NCBI GenBank assembly: GCA_046351215.1
Contig: JAXLYX010000021.1
Coordinates: 1 to 64,000 of the forward strand
Origin: JAXLYX01 sp046351215
GTDB taxonomy: Bacteria; Myxococcota_A; Polyangia; Polyangiales; Houyiibacteriaceae
Length of the DNA: 64,000 nt
Direction of reading: 5' to 3'
Every line of letters starts with the position of its first letter. Within the stretch, counting starts at the first letter, position 1. A program made the translations under genes and the position numbers. Shown here piece by piece: positions 1 to 8,414 of this stretch. The notes beneath the pieces were generated by a model, which had not been told where the DNA came from, did not search any database, and saw only the letters and a program-made list of their open reading frames with translations.

Positions 1-59
1 ATCGGACCGTCCGTCTCGACGTCCGTGGAGACGTAGATCTCGTCGGTCTTCGTGCTCAT
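1..59 (-). CDS. exonuclease-like protein, N-terminal fragment (runs off left edge)
   Basis: Only the first 19 codons lie in the window. They begin with an ATG at 57-59 and read MSTKTDEIYVSTDVETDGP before the sequence ends. The segment YVSTDVETDGP resembles the first motif of DEDD-type 3'-5' exonucleases, in which the D and E bind metal, and specifically the start of small exonuclease-domain proteins. The start is well supported by an almost ideal ribosome binding site just upstream. The ATG overlaps the TGA of the SGNH-hydrolase gene (ATGA), so the two are translationally coupled. The family call rests on one motif, and the rest of the protein is outside the window. Confidence 0.55.
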   Translation of the reverse strand, partial: MSTKTDEIYVSTDVETDGP

Positions 60-880
60 CGATCACCTCCACGATCGAGCGCGGCCGAGCCCACGAGCCA
101 CGGCTCGACCGCTCGGAAGAACGCCCTCGCGAGCGCCTCGTCCCCGCGCGTGCTCGGATGCACCCAGTCGAGCGTCGACGCGCGCGGCGAGTCGGGGTCG
201 GAGACCCAGCCCTCGCAGGCGTCGGCGACGACGACGGGCGAGCGTGCCGTGGTGAAGTAGCGGATCGAGCCGAGGAGCCGCCGCCGGTACGCGGGGAACT
301 CGCCGAAGTCGTTGCAGTCCGTCGCCAGCACCACGCCGATGTCGGGGCGGTGCCGACGGAGCATGGCGAGGAAGCGCGCCCAATCCTCGAAGACGCGCTC
401 GAGCGGCACTCCGTCGCCGACGTCCGTGTCGCCGAGGTGCACGAAGGCGACATCCGGCTCGAGCGTCCGCATCGCGACGTCGACGCGATCGATCGCCTCG
501 TGCAGGGTGATCCCCCATCGCGCCTCGTGGTCGGGATCGAAGGGCACTCCGTCGACGGGCGGCCAGGGCGGATCGCCCTCGAATCCGTGGGCCTGCGTCC
601 CGACCATGTCGACGCGGCGACCGCTCCGCACCACCTCGCGGAAGAAGGGATGGCGGTAGCTCGTCACCGGACCGTCGGCCGTCCCGGGCGGCGTGCGCCC
701 CCTCCGCCCTTGGGTGATCGAATCCCCGATCGCCACGATGCGGAGGGGGGCGTGGAGGAGCGCGAGCCGTTCGGGCGTCGGCGTCGGCAAGCGCGTCGGC
801 GCGCTCGGGAGCGGTGGCTCCCCGCAGGCCGACAACGCGGCCGCGGCGACGAGGACGGCAGCGAGGCGCGCCGGGTTCAT
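56..880 (-). CDS. SGNH/GDSL-family hydrolase lipoprotein
   Basis: A secreted esterase or lipase-like hydrolase anchored in the envelope. The chosen ATG at 880 opens a lipoprotein signal peptide ending in a lipobox (LSAC, Cys about residue 19), followed by a Pro/Thr-rich linker. The SGNH block I motif GDSITQG, with the nucleophilic Ser, follows. The C-terminal block V DWVHPS supplies the catalytic Asp and His. An upstream in-frame start would add 18 residues before the signal peptide and is unlikely. The stop overlaps the start of the next gene by 4 nt. The substrate (acyl ester, or acetylated polysaccharide) cannot be read from the sequence; glycosyltransferases nearby make glycan de-acetylation possible. 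Confidence 0.85.
   Translation of the reverse strand: MNPARLAAVLVAAAALSACGEPPLPSAPTRLPTPTPERLALLHAPLRIVAIGDSITQGRRGRTPPGTADGPVTSYRHPFFREVVRSGRRVDMVGTQAHGFEGDPPWPPVDGVPFDPDHEARWGITLHEAIDRVDVAMRTLEPDVAFVHLGDTDVGDGVPLERVFEDWARFLAMLRRHRPDIGVVLATDCNDFGEFPAYRRRLLGSIRYFTTARSPVVVADACEGWVSDPDSPRASTLDWVHPSTRGDEALARAFFRAVEPWLVGSAALDRGGDR
60..70 (-). promoter_or_regulatory. near-perfect ribosome binding site for the exonuclease-like gene
   Basis: On the minus strand this reads GGAGGTGATCG immediately before the ATG. It matches the 16S rRNA anti-Shine-Dalgarno over ten bases. It lies inside the last codons of the upstream SGNH-hydrolase gene and fixes the start of the truncated gene. Confidence 0.7.
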
Positions 881-941
881 CGGGCCGGCATGCCACGGAC
901 GCTTCGCGACGGGAAGGGGGCGGAGCTCGGCCATCCTCGGC

Positions 942-1997
942 TCAGGCGACGGGAGGCACGAGCTCGAGCGTGCGCAGCACCTCGTCCGGATCGACGTGGA
1001 AGCCGTCTTCCTCGGGCCGTCCCACGACGTACGCGAAGCGCTGGTGATCGCGGTCCGCGTAGTCCTTGAAGATGGAGCAGAAGCGGTCCGGCGGCTCGAG
1101 GACGAAGACGCTGGCGCCCTCGTCGAGCAGCACCTGGCCGTGGATCAGCTGGCTGCCCTCGACGCCCATCACCAGCTCCGAGCCGGCGCACGTCGCGACG
1201 ATCTCGTCCACGCTCTTTCCGACGCAGTCGAGGATGCGCAGCCCACGCTCCTTCGCGACGAGCTCCGCGATCTCGAGCTCGTTGCGACAGAGGCGCTTGT
1301 CCCCCGTCGACCCGCGGACGAGGAAGACACCCGGATGCTTCTCGTACGTCACGCCGTCGAGCAGACGCCGACGCACCTCGCGCATGCGCCGATGCTTGTC
1401 GGCGTTGTGGCCGTGGTCGTCGAAGATCGTCACGCGGTGGAGGATCGCCGCGGACTCGCGCCTCGGCTTCATCCCGAGCTTCGCTTCGTACTCCCCCTCG
1501 TGGGGGGCGGGCGTGCCCACGAAGGTCGTGGTGAACGGATCGCCTTCCTGCTCGGCGAGCGGATAGACGGCACAGTCGTCGGCCAGCCACATGCCGAACC
1601 ACCGATGCCCGTTCCACGTGCTGTAGATGGACGCGTGCTCCACCTCCACCTCCGCATGGAGCACGGGGATCTTCCGCGTGCGCCAGTGGAGGGGCCGCTG
1701 GGCGCCGTTCTTGTAGAGCACGCCGTCGAGCAGGACGACCCCCTCGAGGTCGTGCGCGAGGGTCGGGGCGTGCTCCACGTCCGCGCCGGCGAGGCAGGCC
1801 CGCTGCTCGGCCTCCTCGGCGAAGACCCAGCCGGTGACGCGCTCGAGCTGACCGTCGAGGGCGAGGGCGGGCGGGCGCTTCCCCACCGTCGGCGGGAAGA
1901 GCACGCGCGTGCGGACCGCCTCGCGTTCGAGGCCGCGAGGCGGATGGTAGAGGACACGGGAACGCAGGGCGTTCGTGATGGGCTCGAAGGTCCACAT
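942..1997 (-). CDS. GT61-family (DUF563) glycosyltransferase
   Basis: The protein (351 residues from the ATG at 1997; a TTG 18 bp further up is also possible) resembles the DUF563/GT61 family, which transfers sugars in capsular polysaccharide or other surface glycan synthesis. Supporting features are a central region with FLVRGSTGDKR, the segment ELEIAELVAKERG, and a C-terminal GVEGSQLIHG that matches the family's GxHGAGLxN-type motif. There is no signal peptide or clear membrane segment, so it should be cytoplasmic. It is divergent from the NRPS gene across a 180-bp gap. The family call is moderately strong; donor and acceptor are unknown. Confidence 0.75.
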   Translation of the reverse strand: MWTFEPITNALRSRVLYHPPRGLEREAVRTRVLFPPTVGKRPPALALDGQLERVTGWVFAEEAEQRACLAGADVEHAPTLAHDLEGVVLLDGVLYKNGAQRPLHWRTRKIPVLHAEVEVEHASIYSTWNGHRWFGMWLADDCAVYPLAEQEGDPFTTTFVGTPAPHEGEYEAKLGMKPRRESAAILHRVTIFDDHGHNADKHRRMREVRRRLLDGVTYEKHPGVFLVRGSTGDKRLCRNELEIAELVAKERGLRILDCVGKSVDEIVATCAGSELVMGVEGSQLIHGQVLLDEGASVFVLEPPDRFCSIFKDYADRDHQRFAYVVGRPEEDGFHVDPDEVLRTLELVPPVA

Positions 1998-2176
1998 GGA
2001 TCGGCTCTCGTACAAAGGACCGGCAGCGGCTCCGCCCGGAGCGCCCTCACCCGGTTCCCGTCATAGCGCACCGACGACGGCCCGGCAGGCGGTGGGCGCC
2101 GTGGGTCACCGAATTGTAGCCGCCGGGCCGAAACGGGCGTCGCCAGGGCATCGCTTTCGTCGTAAGACATCGCCCC

Positions 2177-5100
2177 GTGGGATCGCTGCTCCTCCTCCCC
2201 GATCAGCGGCGCGCGTGGGTCGCGTACGACGTGCTCGCCGAGCCCGCGGCCCAGCACGTGGTGCTGGCCTACGACATCCGCGGCCCGCTCGACGCGAAGC
2301 GGCTCGAGGACGCGTGTCGCCGCGTGGTCGCGCGCCACGAAGCGCTCCGCGCGAGGCCCGTCGACGCGGACGAAGCCCACGTCGTCCTCGAAGCGGACGT
2401 CCCCTTCGCCCTGACGGTCGAAGAGGGAGCCGCCGACCCTTCGAGCTGGCGCGACGAGGTGACCGCTCGTCGCATCGGCCTCGTGCACGGTTTCCACACG
2501 GCGATCCTCCGGCGCTTCGCCGAGGACCACCACGGTCTCGTCTGGATCCTGCACCGCGCCATCGCCTGCGCGGCCTCCGTCGAGACGCTCCATCGCTCGC
2601 TCGAAGCCGCCCTCCGCGGAACCGACGAGGGCGAGGCCACCCCGGGCCTCTCGGCGTTCCTCGCGGACTCCGAGGCGCGACGCGCGAGCTCGCTCGCGGC
2701 CGTCACGGAGGCCGCCGCCGCTCGACTCGCGGGCGAGCTCCCTTCCCTCGATCTCCCGCTCGATCACCACCGCCCCGCGCTCTTCAGCGGGCGAGGACGG
2801 ACGCTCCATCGCGTCCTCGAGCCCGCGCGCGTCGCCTCGCTCCGCGCCGTGGCCGAAGGCCTCGGAGTCGACGTCGACGCGGTCCTCACGACCGCCTTCG
2901 CGGCCGTCCTCGCGCGCTACGGCAACGCCTCGGAGCTCGTCTTCGGACACGCGTCGGCTCCCGACGTCGAGGCGGGTCGGATCACGCCGGGCGCGCCGCT
3001 CTCGGTGCTCCGCGCCGAGATCGAGCCGACCACGACGGTCCGCGCGATGGCTCGTCACCTCGCCTCGGCGATCGCGACCGCGCGCGGCGAGGACGTGCTC
3101 TCGTTCCAGGAGCTCGTCGACCGGCTCGCCCCGCCGCGCGATCCCTCGCGCGCGCCGCTCGTTCAGGCCTCGATCGAGCTCGAGCCGCCCCGCGGCGAGG
3201 GGTTCGCGATCGACGGGCTCCGCTTCGAGCGCGTCGACGTCGCACGCACGGGCGCGGGCACGGATCTCACGCTCCACGTGCGCGAGCGCGGCGAAGGGCT
3301 CGAGCTCGCGCTCGAATACGCGACCGATCTCTTCGAGGAGGCGAACGCGCGCCGCATGCTCGACGGCTGCGTCGTCGCGCTCGACGGGCTCGCGGACGCG
3401 CTCGACGCTCCGTTCGCGACGCTCGAGGTGCTCACCGAGGCCGAGCGCGCGCGCGCCACGTCGGTGCGGAACATCGTGCCCTACGACGCGATGCGGCCGA
3501 GCTTCGTCCGTTTCGAGGAGAACGCGGCCCGGACGCCCGAGCGCGTCGCCGCCGTCTTCGGGACGGAGAGCCTCACGTACGACGGTCTCGCCCGGCGCTG
3601 CCGCAAGCTCGCCCGCCGGCTCGTCCGCGAGGGCGTCGGCGCCGAGACGCTCGTCGGCATCTACTGCGAGCGCTCGCTCGACATGCTCGTCGCCGTGATC
3701 GCGGTCGAGATGGCGGGTGGAGCGTACGTCCCCCTCGATCCGGCGCATCCCTCGTCACGCATCCAGACGATCCTCGAGGATGCCGCGCCGCGCATCGTCC
3801 TCACGCAGCGGGCGATCCACGAGCGCTGCCCGGAGGTCCCGGGCTGCCTGCGGCTCGACGTGGACGATCCGGGCGTCGACGGCGAGTCGGACGCGCCGCT
3901 CGAGCGGCCGATCGATCCGGACCAGCTCGCGTACGTCATCTTCACCTCGGGCTCGACCGGTCGACCGAAGGGCGTCGAGGTCACGCATCGCGCGTTCACG
4001 AACTTCCTCGCCTCGATGGCGAAGGAACCGGGGATGCGCGAGGACGATCGGATCCTCTCCGTCACCACCCTCTCGTTCGACATCGCCGGCCTCGAGCTGC
4101 AGCTCCCGCTCTTCGTCGGCGCGTCGGTCGAGATCGTCGATCGCGAGACCACGCTCGATGCCACGAAGCTCGCGGCGCGCCTCGCCGATCCGACGATCAC
4201 GATGCTGCAGGCGACGCCCGCCACGTTCCGGCTCCTCGTCGAGTCGGGCTGGCACGGGAGCCCGAGGCTCCGCGTCCTCTGCGGCGGCGAGGCCTTCCCG
4301 CTCGATCTCCTGCGGGCGCTCCTGCCGCGCACGGGCGAGGTCTGGAACGTCTACGGACCGACGGAGACCACCGTCTGGTCCACGGCCCGACGGCTCGTCG
4401 ACGACTCGACGCCGATCTCGATCGGCGGCCCGATCGACAACACCTCCCTCGTCCTGCTCTCGAAGGGCGGCGCTCTCGCCCCCTGGGGATGCGTCGGCGA
4501 GATCTGGATCGGAGGCGACGGAGTCGCGCGGGGCTACCGCGAACGGCCCGAGCTCACGGCGGATCGCTTCCGTCCCGACCCTTGGGCCGGGACGCCCGGC
4601 GCCCGCATGTACGGCACGGGCGACCTCGGCCGCTTCCTGCCCGACGGCTCGCTCGTCTGCCTGGGCCGCGTGGACTTCCAGGTGAAGATCCGTGGCTTCC
4701 GCATCGAGCCCGGCGACATCGAGTCGGCGCTCGTCGACGAGCCCGAGGTCCGCCAGGCGGTCGTCGTCGCCCGCGAGGACACGCCCGGCGATCGTCGGCT
4801 CGTGGCCTACCTCGTGCTCGAATCGTCGGAGGAAGGCGCGCTCGACCGCGTCCGCGAGGTCCTCCGCGCGAAGCTCCCCGCGTACATGGTGCCGGCCGCG
4901 TTCGTCGTGCTCGACGCGCTGCCCCTCAATCCCTCGGGCAAGATCGACCGCAAGGCGCTGCCGGCGCCGACCGATGCGCCCCGCGCGGATCGTCGCGCCG
5001 GAAGGCCGCCGGCCGATGACGCGGAGGCGGCGATCGCCGCGGTCTTCCGCGAGGTCCTCGGGACCCACGAGGTCGACGTCGACGCGAGCTTCTTCGACCT

Positions 5101-6028
5101 CGGCGGCAATTCGCTGCTCGCCGCCACGCTGGTCCGTCGTCTCTCGCAGACCCTCGGTCGGCCGGTGCCGCTCGCCACGCTCTTCGACGCGCCGAGCGTC
5201 GCGGCGCTGGCCCGCTTCTCGCCGGCGGATGCCTCGGCCGCGGAGAAGCCGCGCGTCATCCCGCTGCGGCTCGGCAAGGGCGACACGGCCCTCTTCTGCG
5301 TCGTCGGCGTGGCGCTCTACCAAGCGCTCGCCGACGCCATGCCCGACGAGGTCTCGGTCTACGGCTGCTTCGTCCCCGCCGAAGCGGCGCTCGTCGATCA
5401 CGCGAACCTCGACCGCGGGCGCCTCGTCTTCCCCTCCGTCGAGGAGCTCGCGGCCCAGTACGTCTCCGCGATCCGCGCCGTGAAGCCTTCGGGGCCGTAC
5501 CACATCGCCGGCGTCTCGTTCGGGGGCGTCATCGCGTACGCCGTCGCGGCGCAGCTCCGGAAGGAGGGGCACGAGGTCCCGACCGTCGCCCTCCTCGACG
5601 CCTTGCTCCCGTCGGACCTGCTCCGGCATCCGGACCGCTGGGCCGCGGAGCGCCTCATGCCCTTCGTCCGGCTGCGCGCCCAGCGCGAGGCCTTCCGCAA
5701 GCTCGTGCTCGGTCGACTGGGGCGGCCGCCGCGCTCGTTCGACGAGGCGGAGATCGTCTGCCTCCGCGACTTCGCCTACGACCAGGCCGCCGCGGCGTTC
5801 AAGCGACGGCTCCCGGTCTTCGACGGCCGGGTCCTCGTCGTCGGAGCGCTCGATCGGAGCGAGTTCCAGCATCGTCCCCTCGATCCCACGAGCGGCTTCC
5901 GGGAGGTGATCCGGGGCCCGATCCGTCGCATCGACGTCGAGGGGAGCCACCTCGGCATCCTGGTCGAGCCCGGGGTCCGCGAGATCGCGCGCGCCCTCCT
6001 CGAGACGGTGCTCCCCGCGCGGGGATGA
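2177..6028 (+). CDS. single-module NRPS (degenerate C - A - PCP - TE)
   Basis: A 1283-residue nonribosomal peptide synthetase module. The condensation-like domain (about 1-420) lacks the catalytic HHxxxDG; the expected place near residue 125 reads LHRAIACA. The adenylation domain (about 430-905) is intact: TSGSTGRPKG near 590, YGPTETT, GTGDLGRF and NPSGKIDRK. FDIAGLE keeps the Asp that binds an alpha-amino group, so an amino acid rather than an alpha-keto acid is the likely substrate. The carrier domain has LGGNSLLA with the phosphopantetheine Ser near 977. The C-terminal thioesterase (about 1020-1283) has GVSFGG with Ser about 1114 and a terminal GSH His. The start is GTG with only a weak ribosome site. 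It stands alone rather than in a large biosynthetic cluster. Neighbours are a GT61 gene (divergent) and a membrane protein downstream. Confidence 0.93.
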   Translation: MGSLLLLPDQRRAWVAYDVLAEPAAQHVVLAYDIRGPLDAKRLEDACRRVVARHEALRARPVDADEAHVVLEADVPFALTVEEGAADPSSWRDEVTARRIGLVHGFHTAILRRFAEDHHGLVWILHRAIACAASVETLHRSLEAALRGTDEGEATPGLSAFLADSEARRASSLAAVTEAAAARLAGELPSLDLPLDHHRPALFSGRGRTLHRVLEPARVASLRAVAEGLGVDVDAVLTTAFAAVLARYGNASELVFGHASAPDVEAGRITPGAPLSVLRAEIEPTTTVRAMARHLASAIATARGEDVLSFQELVDRLAPPRDPSRAPLVQASIELEPPRGEGFAIDGLRFERVDVARTGAGTDLTLHVRERGEGLELALEYATDLFEEANARRMLDGCVVALDGLADALDAPFATLEVLTEAERARATSVRNIVPYDAMRPSFVRFEENAARTPERVAAVFGTESLTYDGLARRCRKLARRLVREGVGAETLVGIYCERSLDMLVAVIAVEMAGGAYVPLDPAHPSSRIQTILEDAAPRIVLTQRAIHERCPEVPGCLRLDVDDPGVDGESDAPLERPIDPDQLAYVIFTSGSTGRPKGVEVTHRAFTNFLASMAKEPGMREDDRILSVTTLSFDIAGLELQLPLFVGASVEIVDRETTLDATKLAARLADPTITMLQATPATFRLLVESGWHGSPRLRVLCGGEAFPLDLLRALLPRTGEVWNVYGPTETTVWSTARRLVDDSTPISIGGPIDNTSLVLLSKGGALAPWGCVGEIWIGGDGVARGYRERPELTADRFRPDPWAGTPGARMYGTGDLGRFLPDGSLVCLGRVDFQVKIRGFRIEPGDIESALVDEPEVRQAVVVAREDTPGDRRLVAYLVLESSEEGALDRVREVLRAKLPAYMVPAAFVVLDALPLNPSGKIDRKALPAPTDAPRADRRAGRPPADDAEAAIAAVFREVLGTHEVDVDASFFDLGGNSLLAATLVRRLSQTLGRPVPLATLFDAPSVAALARFSPADASAAEKPRVIPLRLGKGDTALFCVVGVALYQALADAMPDEVSVYGCFVPAEAALVDHANLDRGRLVFPSVEELAAQYVSAIRAVKPSGPYHIAGVSFGGVIAYAVAAQLRKEGHEVPTVALLDALLPSDLLRHPDRWAAERLMPFVRLRAQREAFRKLVLGRLGRPPRSFDEAEIVCLRDFAYDQAAAAFKRRLPVFDGRVLVVGALDRSEFQHRPLDPTSGFREVIRGPIRRIDVEGSHLGILVEPGVREIARALLETVLPARG

Positions 6029-6203
6029 GCGGAGCCGGGCGCGGCCGATCGGCGCGACGTTCCGACCGGCTCCCACCTCTCCGTCCCGGGGAAGACGTCC
6101 GCGCCTCGCGTGGGGACGCATCGCACCGACTTGCACGGACCTCCGGCCGACGAGGCCCGAGGAGCACGCCCGACCTCTCCCGGCGTGGCATCCTGGAGGT
6201 GCG

Positions 6204-7832
6204 ATGGATCTGCCGACTTCCTGGTCCGCGACCCACGGATGGATGACCTCGTGGGTGCTCCCGTGCCTCGCTGCCGCGCTCCTCGCGCTGCGGTACTTCG
6301 CGCATCGCGCGAACGAGGCGGGTCGCATGGACGCCTCCGCGCGCGCGAGGCTCGAGCGCGGCGTGACGGTCGGCCTCCTCCTGGCCGCCGCGCTCTCCGT
6401 GGCGACGTACGTGGACTTCGGGCGTTTCCGCTACGGCACGTACGTCAACGAGTGGGATACGTACCACTACTACCTCGGGACGAAGTACCTCGCCGAGCTC
6501 GGCTACGACGGGCTCTACGAAGCGACGGTGCTCGCCGACCACGAGTCCGTCCACCTCTTCCGCGGCGAGAACGTCCGCGACCTCCGCACCTACGAGCTCG
6601 TTCCCACGCAGGTCGCGCTCGAGAGCGCACGACGCCTGCGCGCGAGGTTCACGCCCGAGCGCTGGCGCGAGTTCGTCGCCGACGTCGCCTGGTTCGAGCG
6701 GCGCCTCCCGAGCGACCGGCTCGCGATCCTCCTCGAGGACCACGGCTACAACGGCTCTCCCCCGTGGTCCGCGACGGTCGGCCTCGTCACGAACGGGCTC
6801 TCGTTCCGGAGCGCGATCGAACGCTGGGCGATCGTGCTCCTCGATCCGCTGCTGCTCGGCCTCATGGTGGTGGCCGTGGGCTGGGCCTTCGGCCGCAACG
6901 CGGCGGCGGTGGTCGTGATCCTCGTGGGCACGCACTACCTGCTCTCCTGGGGCCACCTCAAGGGCTGCATCCTCCGCACCGACTTCGCCGCCTGCGCCGT
7001 GATCGCGGCCTGCCTACTGCGCAAGGAGCGCTTCGGAGCGGCCGGAGCGATGCTCGGATGGTCCGTGGTCGCGCGAGCCTTCCCCGTGGTCTTCGCCTTC
7101 GGTCCCGGGCTCGTGCTGCTCGCGACGCTCGTACGCGAGCGTCGTCTCGACCGCGACCTCCTCCGCTTCTTCGCGGCGATGGGCGCCGTCGTCGCCGCGG
7201 CCTGCGCCCTCGCCGCGTACCGCTACGGCGGCCTCGAGGTGTTCACGGCCTGGCTCTCGAAGATCGAGGTGCACACCCTCGAGGGATCGGATTGGAACAT
7301 CGGCCTGCGCCCCCTCGTCGACGTGCGCTTCGTCGACGGGCTGCCCCAGCAGGTCTTCGCGTCGCACGTGCTCGAGGAGGAGCCGGAGCTCCAGGCGATG
7401 CGCAGCTCGATCCTCTGGTCGGTCCGGCTCGCGGCGCTCGTGCCCGCGACCTACTTCGCGACGTTCCTGAAGCCGCACCAGGCCTTCGCCTTCGGCTTCG
7501 TCTACCTCTTCTTCCTCGTCTCGCCCGACTACTACTACTTCCTGATCCTCTGCGTGCCGCTCGTGTACTACCTGGATCAGGAGCACCACTTCCACCACAC
7601 GGTGGGCGTCGGCTTCATGCTGCTGACGGGGGCCTTCGGATACCTGCTCTTCTCGGGATGGGAGCGCATGCGTGACGTCTCGCCGATCTTCCACGGCTTC
7701 CGCCAGACGTTCGGCACGACGTACTTCCTCTCGTGGGCGATCGAGCTGACCGTGCTCCACATGATCGCCCTGGCGGCCTTCCGCGGATACGTGCTCACGA
7801 AGCGACGCGCGACCGTCCGCGCCGACGCCTGA
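6204..7832 (+). CDS. multi-pass membrane protein, glycosyltransferase-like
   Basis: A 542-residue integral membrane protein with roughly ten hydrophobic segments. The first lies at about residues 16-32. A large extracytoplasmic loop after the second segment contains EWDTYHYYLGTKY and charged stretches, then clustered segments run from about 215 to 540. The acidic/aromatic first loop resembles the loop of membrane-embedded GT-C (GT39/GT87-type) sugar transferases, but no diagnostic motif is certain. The ATG is supported by GGAGGTG six bases upstream. It follows the NRPS in the same direction after 175 bp. Function is not assigned. Confidence 0.8.
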   Translation: MDLPTSWSATHGWMTSWVLPCLAAALLALRYFAHRANEAGRMDASARARLERGVTVGLLLAAALSVATYVDFGRFRYGTYVNEWDTYHYYLGTKYLAELGYDGLYEATVLADHESVHLFRGENVRDLRTYELVPTQVALESARRLRARFTPERWREFVADVAWFERRLPSDRLAILLEDHGYNGSPPWSATVGLVTNGLSFRSAIERWAIVLLDPLLLGLMVVAVGWAFGRNAAAVVVILVGTHYLLSWGHLKGCILRTDFAACAVIAACLLRKERFGAAGAMLGWSVVARAFPVVFAFGPGLVLLATLVRERRLDRDLLRFFAAMGAVVAAACALAAYRYGGLEVFTAWLSKIEVHTLEGSDWNIGLRPLVDVRFVDGLPQQVFASHVLEEEPELQAMRSSILWSVRLAALVPATYFATFLKPHQAFAFGFVYLFFLVSPDYYYFLILCVPLVYYLDQEHHFHHTVGVGFMLLTGAFGYLLFSGWERMRDVSPIFHGFRQTFGTTYFLSWAIELTVLHMIALAAFRGYVLTKRRATVRADA

Positions 7833-8087
7833 CCCCCCGGACCCGCCCCACCCGCCCGACTGCAACCGACGGCGACGGCTCGCCATGGCGAGCGTCTTTG
7901 CCGATCGACATCGACTTGGCGGTCTGGCCTACAAATCAGCCCCGGTAGCCAGGATGGCCGGATGAGCCTATGTGGTACGAGGAAGCCAAGTGTCCGTTTC
8001 GGCGTACCTTGAAGAACAGACGCTGCATCGGAACGACGCCCCCGCCGAGGCCCCGCGGCGGCTCGCGTCGAGCACAGGGAGGAAGCC

Positions 8088-8411
8088 ATGTCCGGGAGCG
8101 AACGCTACGAGATCCTGAAGACCGTCCTCGCGGGAGGGCTCACGACCGCCGACGCGGCACGGAAGCTCTCGACGACCGAGCACACGGTGCGTGAATGGGT
8201 GACCGAGACCGCCCAGCGCGACGCGGCGCGACGCCGACGCGAGCTGCTCGAGCAGCAGGCCGCCCGTCGATCGAGCCTCGCCATCGCGTTGGCCATCGGC
8301 TCGACCCTCTTCCTCACGCTCTGGGGGACGAGCGACATCTGGAGCGCGCGCGTCTGCCGCAGCGAGCAGGCGACGTTGTTCTCGACGCTCTGCGACCTCG
8401 ACGCCCGCTGA
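8088..8411 (+). CDS. small HTH protein with a C-terminal membrane anchor
   Basis: 107 residues. The N-terminal about 45 residues (ERYEILKTVLAGGLTTADAA, then RKLSTTEHTVREWV) look like the helix-turn-helix of transposase- or Trp-repressor-like DNA-binding domains. A charged helix (about 45-60) follows, then one hydrophobic segment (SLAIALAIGSTLFLTLWG, about 62-79) and a short tail with two Cys. GGAGGAAGCC before the ATG fits a ribosome site. The order HTH-linker-TM suggests a membrane-tethered transcriptional regulator or DNA tether, which is inference. The preceding 255 bp (7833-8087) hold no recognisable gene. Confidence 0.7.
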   Translation: MSGSERYEILKTVLAGGLTTADAARKLSTTEHTVREWVTETAQRDAARRRRELLEQQAARRSSLAIALAIGSTLFLTLWGTSDIWSARVCRSEQATLFSTLCDLDAR

Positions 8412-8414
8412 GCC

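Noticed and set aside
2177..5019. Second long rightward frame across the NRPS
   Set aside because: Arg/Pro-rich composition and no domain matches; it is the +1-frame shadow of the NRPS.
7916..7936. Possible sigma-70 promoter (TTGGCG ... TACAAAT) before the HTH gene
   Set aside because: The spacing between the two boxes is about 8 bp, far too short.
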